A stretch of DNA of 64,000 bases from Microbacterium nymphoidis (GTDB taxonomy: Bacteria; Actinomycetota; Actinomycetes; Actinomycetales; Microbacteriaceae). The position numbers and the translations under genes are program-made. The stretch spans positions 168,017-232,016 of the forward strand of contig NZ_JAJNOD010000004.1 of the NCBI RefSeq assembly GCF_021044885.1, read 5' to 3'. The notes under the pieces are model-generated. The model saw only the letters and a program-made list of their open reading frames with translations. It was not told the origin of the DNA and ran no database searches. This document shows positions 37,180 through 44,792 of the stretch, in pieces; the first letter of the stretch is position 1; the number at the start of each line of letters is the position of its first letter.

Positions 37180-38297
37180 CCACCCCTTCACCCCTGTCCG
37201 TGGCCATCGTCGGCTGCGGCATCATCGGCGTCAACCACGCTCAGGCGATCGCCCGCGTCGAGGGGCTGCGCGTGACCGCACTGGTCGACGACGTCCCCGC
37301 CATGGCGACCGCGCTCGCGGACCAGATCGCGGCGGAGAGCGGCCAGCGGCCGGCGGAGTACGCGCGGATCGAGGACATGCCGGCCGACGTCGACCTTGTG
37401 GCCATCTGCACGCCCAGCGGCACGCATGTCGACCTCGCCGAACGCGCTCTCGCCCGCGGCACCCACGTCGTGCTCGAGAAGCCGCTGGATGTGTCGATGG
37501 AGCGGGGTCTGCGTCTGGCACGTGCTGCCGAAGCGGCGGCCGAACGCGGGCTCGTCGTCTCCGTGATCAGCCAGCACCGGTTCGACCCCGGCGCGGTCGT
37601 CGTCGCCGAGGCCGCCCACTCCGGCCGGTTCGGCCGCGTGACCAGCGCCGTGGCCAGCGTTCCGTGGTGGCGGTCGCAGGAGTACTACGACTCCGGCGCC
37701 TGGCGGGGGACATGGGCTCTGGATGGCGGCGGCGCGGTCATGAACCAGGGCGTGCACACGGTGGATCTGCTGGTGTGGTTCCTGGGACGTCCGGTGGAGA
37801 TCTTCGCCCAGACCGGCCTGCTCGCCCACGAGCGCATCGAGATCGAGGACGTCGCGACGGCCACCCTCCGCTTCGAGTCGGGTGCTCTCGCAGTCTTCCA
37901 CGCCACCACGGCCGCCTTCCCGCATGCTCCCGTGCGCGTCGCGGTCTACGGATCAGCCGGATCCGGCACGGTCGAGGACGATCAGCTGGGTGCCTTCTAC
38001 GTCGACGGCGACGAGCGCGAGCGCAGCGCCGATGTGGTGCCCGAGGGCGAGCGCGTCGGCGACGACAAGGGGCCCGCGAGCTTCGCCGAGGCCCACGCCC
38101 GCCAGTACCGGGACGTCCTCGCGGCGATCCGGGAGGAGCGCGCGCCCCGCGTCGGCGTCCCAGAGGCCCTGCTGTCGCTGGCCGTCGTCCGCGCAATGTA
38201 CGTCTCGGCGACCAGCGGAGAGCCGGTACGCATCGACGCGATCCTCAGCGGCGAACTGAGCGATGCCGGCGTGCGTACGGGAGGGGTGATCGCATGA
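37176..38297 (+). CDS. Gfo/Idh/MocA-family oxidoreductase
   Basis: A 373-residue NAD(P)-dependent dehydrogenase. The Rossmann motif is AIVGCGIIGVNHAQAI, the family EKP motif appears in HVVLEKPLD, and the catalytic-region segment GGGAVMNQGVHTVDLLVWFLG includes the His of the usual GGGxxxDxGxH motif with Asn in place of Asp. Members oxidise sugar hydroxyls, often at C3. Placed between two TIM-barrel proteins, it could start an oxidation-elimination or epimerisation of the imported glycoside. Confidence 0.88.
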   Translation: MTTPSPLSVAIVGCGIIGVNHAQAIARVEGLRVTALVDDVPAMATALADQIAAESGQRPAEYARIEDMPADVDLVAICTPSGTHVDLAERALARGTHVVLEKPLDVSMERGLRLARAAEAAAERGLVVSVISQHRFDPGAVVVAEAAHSGRFGRVTSAVASVPWWRSQEYYDSGAWRGTWALDGGGAVMNQGVHTVDLLVWFLGRPVEIFAQTGLLAHERIEIEDVATATLRFESGALAVFHATTAAFPHAPVRVAVYGSAGSGTVEDDQLGAFYVDGDERERSADVVPEGERVGDDKGPASFAEAHARQYRDVLAAIREERAPRVGVPEALLSLAVVRAMYVSATSGEPVRIDAILSGELSDAGVRTGGVIA

Positions 38298-39154
38298 GGT
38301 TCTCGGTCTTCACCGCATCGACGCCGGACTGGACTCCGCAGGAGGCGGCGCGAAACATCGCCGCCCAGGGCTGGGACGGTATCGAATGGCGCATCACCGA
38401 CCAGGAGGATGCCACGCCTCCCGGATTCTGGGCGGGTAACCGCTCCACCTGGCCGCTCACCGGCCTGGAGGACTCGCTGCCCGACATCGCCCGGATCACC
38501 GCGGAATCGGGATTGGCGATGAGCGGCCTCGGCGGCTATGCGCAGTCGTCGAACGCCGCCGATGTCGAGCGCATGCTGCGCGCCACCGCGACGCTCGGTG
38601 CCGGGCAGGTGCGGGTCACCATGCCGTCCAACGACGTCGCGGACTACCGTGTCGTCGCCGATCGCACCCGCGGCGAGCTGAGCGATCACACGGCCCTGGC
38701 GGCGGAACTGGGCGTGAAGGTCCTGATCGAGCTGCACCACCGGACCATCACCCCCTCGGCGTCGGCCGCGATGCGGATCATCGACCGGTTCGATCCTGCG
38801 CACATCGGTGTGATCCACGATCTCGGCAACCTGATCATCGAGGGCAACGAGCTCACCCGCGCCGCGCTGTCGGTCCTCGGCGATCACCTCGCGCACGTCC
38901 ACGTGAAGAACGCGGTGTGGAAGCCCACCGGTGAGGTCGGGCCCCACGGCGACGTGCGGTGGGCGCCGGAATGGGCCTCGCTGCGCGGCGGTCAGGCCAG
39001 CGTTCCCGACTACTTCCGGGCACTGCGGGAGTTCGGCTACGACGGATGGGTCACGCTGGAGGACTTCACGACACAGCTTCCGCTGGAAGAGCGTCTGCGC
39101 GATGCGCTGGCACTGTTTCACGAGCTGCGTGACGCACCCGTCGATGCCGTATGA
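38294..39154 (+). CDS. TIM-barrel sugar phosphate isomerase/epimerase-like protein (2)
   Basis: A 286-residue second TIM barrel of the same superfamily but clearly divergent from the first. It begins MRFSVFTASTPDWTPQEAA. Likely metal ligands lie in VLIELHHRTI (Glu and His), GVIHDLGNLI (Asp), HVHVKNAVW and GWVTLEDF (Glu). The gene overlaps both neighbours as ATGA. Function is unknown; candidates are a keto-sugar epimerase or glycoside lyase. Confidence 0.82.
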   Translation: MRFSVFTASTPDWTPQEAARNIAAQGWDGIEWRITDQEDATPPGFWAGNRSTWPLTGLEDSLPDIARITAESGLAMSGLGGYAQSSNAADVERMLRATATLGAGQVRVTMPSNDVADYRVVADRTRGELSDHTALAAELGVKVLIELHHRTITPSASAAMRIIDRFDPAHIGVIHDLGNLIIEGNELTRAALSVLGDHLAHVHVKNAVWKPTGEVGPHGDVRWAPEWASLRGGQASVPDYFRALREFGYDGWVTLEDFTTQLPLEERLRDALALFHELRDAPVDAV

Positions 39155-40359
39155 GGGCGCACAGCGGTCGTCCGCCCGTCCGCGTGGCACATCTCGGACT
39201 CGGCGCCTTTCACCGCTCCCATCAGGCCTGGTACACGCAGCGGACGAACGATGCGGCTGCGGACGACGGATGGGGCATCGCCTCGTTCGGATCCCGCTCC
39301 CGCGAGCTCGCCGACGCGCTGAAGGCGCAGGACGGCGTGTACACCCTGCTGGAGCGCTCGGCCGACGGTGATGCTGCGACGATCATCGAGTCGATCACGG
39401 CAACGGGAGTCGCGGGCGATGACACGTGGGTCGCGACGATCGCGAGCGGCGACGTCGAGGTGCTCACCGTCACGGTCACGGAAGCCGGATACCGCTCCGG
39501 TGCGCAGCCGCCCGCGCGCATCGCCGCAGGACTGGCGGCCCGGCGCCGGGCCGGGGGCGGGCCGCTGAGCGTGGTCAGCTGCGACAACCTGCTGGGCAAC
39601 GGCACTGCGCTGCGGGCCGCGGTGCTGGCAGCGGCGGGCGATGACGCAGGATGGATCGCCGAGAACATCGCGTTCGTCGACACGGTGGTGGATCGGATCA
39701 CTCCGGCCGTCACCGCCGACGACGTGCGGGCCGTTCAGACGCTCACCGGTGAGGACGACCGGGTTCCCGTAGTCTGCGAGCCGTTCTCCGAATGGGTCAT
39801 CGCCGACGCCTTCGCCGCGGGCCGCCCGGCCTGGGAGATCGCCGGCGCCGTGCTGACCGCCGACGTCACGCCGTACGAGGAGCGCAAGCTGTGGCTGCTC
39901 AACGCCGGCCACACCCACCTTGCCGCAGCCGGACGGCTTGCGGGCTATGAGACGGTCGACCAGGCCTTCGCCGATCCGGTGCTGCGCGCCGAGACCGAGG
40001 CGCTGTGGGCCGAGCAGCGGGTGATCATCGACCTGGACGCCGACGACATCGATGCCTGGCTGGAGGAGCTTCGCACCCGCTTCGACAACCCGCGCATCTC
40101 TCACCGGCTGGAACAGATCGCGCGGGGGAGCGAGCACAAGATCGGCCCTCGTCTGCTGGCGCCGTTGCGCGCCCGGGAACGCGCGGGCCTGACCGCGGGA
40201 GCAGCCCAGCTCTTCGCGATCGACACCTGGGTCCGCTCGATCGTGGAGCTCGCCCCGCCCGATGCCGCCGCCGCGGCGCTCGCGAACGACCTGCGGGCGC
40301 TGCCGGCAGCGTCACAACGAACCGAGGTGCTGCGCCGTTTCGCAGCAGAAGGAGACTGA
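39151..40359 (+). CDS. uxuB: Mannitol dehydrogenase-family oxidoreductase, likely fructuronate reductase
   Basis: A 402-residue long-chain dehydrogenase with N-terminal [13 protein letters not shown] nucleotide motif, [11 protein letters not shown] and the catalytic Lys region [17 protein letters not shown]. Such enzymes reduce D-fructuronate to D-mannonate or act on tagaturonate or polyols. With uxaC and a mannonate dehydratase in the same regulon, fructuronate reductase (UxuB) fits best. It is shorter than E. coli UxuB (486), so the assignment rests partly on context. Confidence 0.85.
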   Translation: MRAHSGRPPVRVAHLGLGAFHRSHQAWYTQRTNDAAADDGWGIASFGSRSRELADALKAQDGVYTLLERSADGDAATIIESITATGVAGDDTWVATIASGDVEVLTVTVTEAGYRSGAQPPARIAAGLAARRRAGGGPLSVVSCDNLLGNGTALRAAVLAAAGDDAGWIAENIAFVDTVVDRITPAVTADDVRAVQTLTGEDDRVPVVCEPFSEWVIADAFAAGRPAWEIAGAVLTADVTPYEERKLWLLNAGHTHLAAAGRLAGYETVDQAFADPVLRAETEALWAEQRVIIDLDADDIDAWLEELRTRFDNPRISHRLEQIARGSEHKIGPRLLAPLRARERAGLTAGAAQLFAIDTWVRSIVELAPPDAAAAALANDLRALPAASQRTEVLRRFAAEGD

Positions 40360-40360
40360 C

Positions 40361-41599
40361 ATGATCATCGATCGCGCCGAAGTGATCGTCACCAGCCCGG
40401 GCCGCAACTTCGTGACCCTGAAGCTCACCACCGACGACGGGATCACGGGTCTCGGAGACGCGACCCTCAACGGTCGTGAACTGGCCGTGGTCGCGTACCT
40501 CACCGAGCACGTGGTGCCGCTGCTGCAGGGGATCGACGCTCATCGCATCGAGGACACCTGGCAGTTCCTGTACCGCAGCGCCTACTGGCGCCGTGGTCCC
40601 GTGACCATGGCCGCAATCGCCGCCGTGGACATGGCGCTCTGGGACATCAAGGCCAAATCCGCCGGGCTGCCGCTGTATCAGTTGCTTGGAGGGGCCAGCC
40701 GCCGGGGTCTGCTCGCCTACGGGCACGCATCCGGCATCGACATCCCCGAGCTGTTCGACTCGATCCGCGCCCACCAGGAACAGGGCTATCGCGCGATCCG
40801 CGTGCAGACCGGCGTACCGGGCCTGAAAGCCATCTACGGGATCGCATCGCAGTCGGCGGACGCAGGCGGCGGGGATGCCCGCTACGACCACGAGCCGGCC
40901 CGACGCGGGGCGAAGCCGGTGGAGGAGGACTGGGACACGCGCGCGTACCTTCGTCACCTGCCCGGCGTGTTCGAGGCCGTCCGCAACGAGTTCGGACCGG
41001 ACCTGCCGCTCCTGCACGACGGGCACCACCGGATGACGCCGATCCAGGCCGCCAAGCTCGGCAAATCCCTGGAGCCGTACGACCTGTTCTGGCTGGAGGA
41101 CTGCACGCCGGCGGAGAACCAGGAGGCACTCCGGCTTGTGCGCCAGCACACCACGACGCCGCTGGCCATTGGGGAGATCTTCAACACGGTGTGGGACTTC
41201 AAGGACCTCATCCGCGATCAGCTCATCGACTATGTTCGAGGTGCCGTCACTCACATGGGCGGTATCAGCCCCCTCAAGAAGACGGTCGACTACGCGGCGA
41301 TGTACCAGATCAAGTCGGGCTTCCACGGCCCCACCGACATCTCCCCGGTCGGCATGGCTGCGCAGATGCACCTGGGACTGGCGATCCACAACTTCGGCAT
41401 CCAGGAGTACATGCAGCACTCGGAGGCCACCGACCAGGTGTTCGAGCAGTCGTTCACGTGGCAGGACGGCCTGCTCCACCCCGGCGACCGGCCCGGCCTC
41501 GGCGTCGAGCTGAACCAGGACGAGGCGGGCAAGTACCCGTACGAGCAGGCCTACCTGCCGTTCAACCGACTGGCCGATGGGACGGTGCACGACTGGTGA
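40361..41599 (+). CDS. manD: D-mannonate dehydratase, enolase superfamily (ManD)
   Basis: A 412-residue enolase-superfamily enzyme that dehydrates D-mannonate to 2-keto-3-deoxygluconate. The characteristic ManD segments are [29 protein letters not shown] (Asp and His), [12 protein letters not shown] (Glu), AIGEIFN (Glu) and [14 protein letters not shown]. It begins one base after the uxuB stop with an AGAAGGAG ribosome site. Some RspA-like paralogues have weak or no activity; the pathway context favours true ManD. A KDG kinase and aldolase are not in this window. Confidence 0.92.
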   Translation: MIIDRAEVIVTSPGRNFVTLKLTTDDGITGLGDATLNGRELAVVAYLTEHVVPLLQGIDAHRIEDTWQFLYRSAYWRRGPVTMAAIAAVDMALWDIKAKSAGLPLYQLLGGASRRGLLAYGHASGIDIPELFDSIRAHQEQGYRAIRVQTGVPGLKAIYGIASQSADAGGGDARYDHEPARRGAKPVEEDWDTRAYLRHLPGVFEAVRNEFGPDLPLLHDGHHRMTPIQAAKLGKSLEPYDLFWLEDCTPAENQEALRLVRQHTTTPLAIGEIFNTVWDFKDLIRDQLIDYVRGAVTHMGGISPLKKTVDYAAMYQIKSGFHGPTDISPVGMAAQMHLGLAIHNFGIQEYMQHSEATDQVFEQSFTWQDGLLHPGDRPGLGVELNQDEAGKYPYEQAYLPFNRLADGTVHDW

Positions 41600-42102
41600 C
41601 GAATCCGCAGGTGTGCGTGATGGGGGTGTCCGCATCGGGGAAGTCGACCGTGGGCGCCCGCCTGGCGACCGAGCTCGGCGTTCCCTTCATCGATGGCGAT
41701 GACCTGCATCCTGAGGCGAACCGTCGCAAGATGGCCGCGGGGACTCCGCTCACCGATGACGATCGGTGGCCCTGGCTGGACGTGGTGGGGGAGACCTTCG
41801 CCGCTCACGCCGGTGCTGGCGTGGTGATCGCGTGCAGCGCGCTGCGCCGCGTCTATCGCGATCGGATCCGGGCGGCGGCGCCGCACGTGCACTTCGTGCT
41901 GCTGGACGGCTCGGCAGAGCTGCTCGCCGAGCGGGCGGCGGCGCGCACCGGTCACTTCATGCCGCCCGCGTTGCTGCAGTCGCAGCTGGACACCCTGGAG
42001 CGTCCCGACGTAGACGAGCACGCGAGTGTGGTGGACATCGCCGACCCCCTGGACATGGTGATCGAACGCGTCGTGCGAGATCTCCGCTCCGGCGTGCAGT
42101 GA
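41596..42102 (+). CDS. gntK: Gluconokinase
   Basis: A 168-residue P-loop kinase (GntK type) forming 6-phosphogluconate. Walker A is GVSASGKST, followed by [31 protein letters not shown], the gluconate-binding signature, and the later [20 protein letters not shown]. The GTG start overlaps the manD stop (GTGA). Its product would feed Gnd, encoded at 28.9-30.4 kb, which makes gluconate a likely second substrate of this locus. Confidence 0.94.
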   Translation: MTNPQVCVMGVSASGKSTVGARLATELGVPFIDGDDLHPEANRRKMAAGTPLTDDDRWPWLDVVGETFAAHAGAGVVIACSALRRVYRDRIRAAAPHVHFVLLDGSAELLAERAAARTGHFMPPALLQSQLDTLERPDVDEHASVVDIADPLDMVIERVVRDLRSGVQ

Positions 42103-42105
42103 CGC

Positions 42106-42152
42106 ACAAACGCCACAGGCCGCCGTCATCGACGGCGGCCTGTGGCGTTTGT
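42106..42152. terminator. Terminator at the end of the uronate operon
   Basis: Perfect 22-base arms (42106-42127 and 42131-42152) with a three-base loop ATC; outer stem ACAAACGCCACAGG gives T-rich ends on both strands. It also serves the convergent 40-residue gene. Confidence 0.93.
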
Positions 42153-42154
42153 CA

Positions 42155-42277
42155 TCAGTCTTTGCGGTAGCCCGAGCGGCCCATGGAGAACATGGCACCG
42201 ATCGCGCCCACCGTGCCGAGGCCGGTCAGAGCGAGAATCGCCCAGAAGATGATGTGGGTGACGTCAGCGGCAGTCAT
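42155..42277 (-). CDS. Small (40-residue) single-TM protein
   Basis: Encodes 40 residues with one hydrophobic helix (about 9-32) and a polar Arg/Lys-containing end (GRSGYRKD). A good GGAGGAG ribosome site lies nine bases before the ATG and a -10-like TAGCGT lies about 30 bases upstream. The stop is three bases from the shared terminator. These signals support a real small gene. Its function is unknown. It is divergent from rplY. Confidence 0.65.
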   Translation of the reverse strand: MTAADVTHIIFWAILALTGLGTVGAIGAMFSMGRSGYRKD

Positions 42278-42302
42278 GCGCACTCCTCCAGGTTCGGTGT
42301 GG

Positions 42303-42331
42303 TTCCACGCTACCGGCTCGTCGGGTAAGAT
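42303..42331 (+). promoter_or_regulatory. rplY promoter
   Basis: -35 TTCCAC (42303-42308), 17-base spacer, -10 TAAGAT (42326-42331). It gives a leader of about 140 bases containing a GGACGCA-TTCG-TGCGTCC hairpin (42352-42369). Confidence 0.6.
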
Positions 42332-42480
42332 GGTGAATCGGCCTCGGCGAGGGACGCATTCGTGCGTCCGTGATCGACGTGGTGAGTGGCCCTTCCGGGA
42401 CGCCTCCACGCTCGCTTCCCCCGTGTCGAGGCTCCAACACAGACCACCACACGATTCCGTGTGCTTGAAGGAGAACCACT

Positions 42481-43089
42481 ATGTCTGACGACAACAAGGT
42501 CATCGCGGAGCTCCGCACCAACTTCGGCAAGGGTTTCGCCCGCCGTCTGCGTGCGGCCGGCCAGATCCCCGCCGTCATCTACGGTCACGGCACCGAGCCG
42601 GTGCACGTCGCGCTGCCGGGCCACCAGGTCAGCCTCATCATCCGTAAGGCCAACGCGCTGCTTGACCTGTCGGTCGACGGCAAGGACCAGCTCACCCTGG
42701 TCAAGGACGTGCAGAAGGACCCGGTGCGCCAGATCATCGAGCACATCGACCTGCTCGTGGTGAAGAAGGGCGAGAAGATCGCCGTCGACGTTCCCGTCGT
42801 GCTCGTCGGTGAGTCCGCTCCCGGCACGCTGGCCAACCTGGACGCGGTCACCATCGCGCTCGAGGTCGAGGCCACCCACATCCCCGAGCACGTCGAGGTC
42901 TCCGTCGAGGGCCTCGAGGACGGTACCCACATCACGGCTGCCGACCTGAAGCTCCCGAAGGGCGCGTCGCTGGCCGCCGACCCGGAGACGCTGATCGTCG
43001 CTGTCGCGATCCCGGTCGCCACCGACGTCGCAGCCGAGGAGATCGCCGAGGCCGACGCGGCCGAGGCCACGGAGCAGTCCGCCGAGTAA
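42481..43089 (+). CDS. rplY: 50S ribosomal protein L25 (CTC/TL5 form)
   Basis: A 202-residue L25 with an N-terminal 5S-rRNA-binding domain (1-92, starting with TNFGKGFARRLRAAGQIPAVIYG) and the extra beta-rich TL5/CTC domain (93-185), ending in an Ala/Glu-rich tail. The start has an AAGGAG ribosome site. In many actinobacteria it lies next to prs and pth; here pth follows but prs is 28 kb away. Confidence 0.96.
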   Translation: MSDDNKVIAELRTNFGKGFARRLRAAGQIPAVIYGHGTEPVHVALPGHQVSLIIRKANALLDLSVDGKDQLTLVKDVQKDPVRQIIEHIDLLVVKKGEKIAVDVPVVLVGESAPGTLANLDAVTIALEVEATHIPEHVEVSVEGLEDGTHITAADLKLPKGASLAADPETLIVAVAIPVATDVAAEEIAEADAAEATEQSAE

Positions 43090-43101
43090 TCCGGATCTTC
43101 G

Positions 43102-43132
43102 CGAAGGGGGTGCGCTCGGCGTGCCCCCTTCG
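43102..43132 (+). terminator. rplY terminator
   Basis: Stem CGAAGGGGG (43102-43110) / CCCCCTTCG (43124-43132), 13 bases past the rplY stop. Confidence 0.75.
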
Positions 43133-43193
43133 TCGTCTCCGGTCACCGTCACGGTGCTGAGAGACTGTTGCTGCGCTTTCTTCGGGAGGGAAC

Positions 43194-43778
43194 ATGGCCG
43201 ATACCTGGCTGATCGTCGGGCTCGGGAATCCGGGACCGCAGTATGAGGCGACCCGTCACAACGTGGGGCAGATGGTGATCGATGAGCTGGCCGCCCGCCG
43301 CAGCGAGCGCTTCAGCTCTCACAAGGCCGGTGCACGCGTCTCGGAGACCTGGCTGCGTCCCGGAGCGGCGAAGCTCATCCTGGCCAAGCCGAACTCCTTC
43401 ATGAACGTCTCGGGGGGTCCAGTCTCCTCGCTCGCGAAGTTCTACGGCATCGCGCCCGATCATGTGGTGATCATCCACGACGAACTGGACATCCCGTTCG
43501 ATTCCGTGAAGCTGAAGGTCGGCGGCGGCCACGGTGGGCACAACGGCGTCCGGGACGTCGCGAAGGCGCTCGGCACCCCCGAGTTCCCGCGCGTGCGCGT
43601 GGGCATCGGTCGTCCGCCCGGGCGGCAGGATCCCGCGGACTGGGTGCTGTCACCCTTCCCTGCGTCGCAGCGCCAGGAACTGGCGATGCTGATCGCCGAT
43701 GCCGCGGACGCCGTGGAGATGACGGTGGACGAGGGCCTGCTCGCGGCGCAGCAGCGCTTTCACGCTCCGCGGGACTGA
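43194..43778 (+). CDS. pth: Peptidyl-tRNA hydrolase
   Basis: A 194-residue enzyme that frees tRNA from stalled peptidyl-tRNA. The catalytic His lies in GLGNPGPQYEATRHNVGQM, and FMNVSG, HDELDIPFDSVKLKVGGG and GGHNGVRD follow as in all bacterial Pth. A GGAGGGAAC ribosome site is present. The stop codon is the first TGA of a 16-bp tandem repeat. Confidence 0.96.
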   Translation: MADTWLIVGLGNPGPQYEATRHNVGQMVIDELAARRSERFSSHKAGARVSETWLRPGAAKLILAKPNSFMNVSGGPVSSLAKFYGIAPDHVVIIHDELDIPFDSVKLKVGGGHGGHNGVRDVAKALGTPEFPRVRVGIGRPPGRQDPADWVLSPFPASQRQELAMLIADAADAVEMTVDEGLLAAQQRFHAPRD

Positions 43779-43823
43779 CACCGTGGCTGATTGACACCGT
43801 GGCCGATTGAAACCGTGGCTGCG
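43776..43823 (+). repeat. 16-bp tandem repeat x3 starting at the pth stop codon
   Basis: Three consecutive copies of TGACACCGTGGCTGAT (43776-43791, 43792-43807, 43808-43823), the third slightly diverged (TGAAACCGTGGCTGCG). Each starts with TGA; the first TGA is the pth stop. Confidence 0.93.
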
Positions 43824-43827
43824 GACC

Positions 43828-44574
43828 TCAGAGTGTCGCGCCGATGACCAGGCCCAGGACGACCGCACCGGAGAAGACCGGTAGCCCGAGGAAACCGAGG
43901 ACGATCGCCCAGATGCCCCGTCCCCGTCCACGTCGCTGCGCCGCGGCCACGAATCCCAGCACGATGGCGAGGATGCCCAGCACCGTGCCGGCGTAGAAAG
44001 ACATCTCCGCCAGGAGCTCCCATCCGGCCACGGGGCTCAGCCACGCGAGACTGCCCGAGATGTCCGCGCCGCTGGCAGCGAACTCCAGAAAGGCCGGACT
44101 GATCCGCACCGCCGCGATGCCCGCGGTGAGGGAGGCTCCCACGGTCGCGATCAGGCTCAGCACCAGGGCGACGGTGCCGAGCGTGCTCGGGCGAGGGCCC
44201 AGCGGGTTATCCAGCCCGGTGCCGTAGGCGGCATTCACCTGCTGCGTCCACGGTGACGCATACGGCTGTGCCGAAGTGCCCGGGTTGAGTTGCGGCGTGG
44301 CGGGCGACGGTGCAGGCGTCGTTGCATACGCCGGTGCGCCCGGGTAAGGGGGAGCAGCTGGCGCTCCATAAGCGTCGACCGGGCCCGGAGAGACGGCGCC
44401 GGGGATCGGTGGGGCACCATACGCCGGTGCGGAACCGTACGTTGGTGCTGTCGGCGGAGCAACCGGAGTCGTGGGGGCGTCGGGCCCCCAGGGGGCAGCG
44501 GCCGGGGGCGGCACCGGGGTATCCGATCCGAAGCCGGTCGTCGGGTCGTACTGCCGCTGATTCGCGTCGCTCAC
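43828..44574 (-). CDS. DUF4190-like membrane protein with Pro/Ala/Tyr-rich N-terminus
   Basis: A 248-residue protein. Residues 1-125 are low-complexity Pro/Ala/Tyr/Gly sequence with no fold expected, and three hydrophobic helices follow (about 131-158, 190-212 and 220-246). The tail with VLGILAIVLGFVAAAQRRGRGRG and then GIWAIVLGFLG is typical of DUF4190-type proteins. The GTG start lies six bases after a -10-like TAGGAT (44581-44586 on the complement), so it is probably leaderless. Function unknown. Confidence 0.7.
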   Translation of the reverse strand: MSDANQRQYDPTTGFGSDTPVPPPAAAPWGPDAPTTPVAPPTAPTYGSAPAYGAPPIPGAVSPGPVDAYGAPAAPPYPGAPAYATTPAPSPATPQLNPGTSAQPYASPWTQQVNAAYGTGLDNPLGPRPSTLGTVALVLSLIATVGASLTAGIAAVRISPAFLEFAASGADISGSLAWLSPVAGWELLAEMSFYAGTVLGILAIVLGFVAAAQRRGRGRGIWAIVLGFLGLPVFSGAVVLGLVIGATL

Positions 44575-44683
44575 ACGCCCATCCTAGGAGCCCGCAGGGA
44601 CACCCGACGATGTCGCGAACCGAGGACCAGGCGGCGAAGTCATGACGGATCTGCGGACACCCTCATGCTTGCGCCGCACACTC

Positions 44684-44729
44684 CGGCATTCACCGCCGGC
44701 CGGCCTTCGGCATTCACCGCCGGCCGGCC
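44684..44729 (+). repeat. 22-bp direct repeat x2 upstream of mfd
   Basis: The 22-mer beginning CGGCATTCACCGCCGGCC occurs at 44684-44705 and again at 44708-44729 with TT between. It lies 35 bases before the mfd promoter motif. The rest of 44587-44763 holds nothing else I can support. Confidence 0.9.
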
Positions 44730-44763
44730 CGAGGGGCTTTGCGGCCGTCGGCCCGCGGAGTCG

Positions 44764-44786
44764 GTGTCCGAGGCCCCGCGTAGACT
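44764..44786 (+). promoter_or_regulatory. PafBC-like DNA-damage promoter of mfd
   Basis: GTGTCCGAG (44764-44772), eight bases, TAGACT (44781-44786). This matches the mycobacterial RecA-independent damage promoter form TTGTCRGTG-N8-TANNNT in spacing and most bases, and its 8-base spacer GCCCCGCG is identical to that of the recA copy. The -10 ends seven bases before the mfd GTG, so the message would be leaderless. Confidence 0.6.
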
Positions 44787-44792
44787 CGTTCG

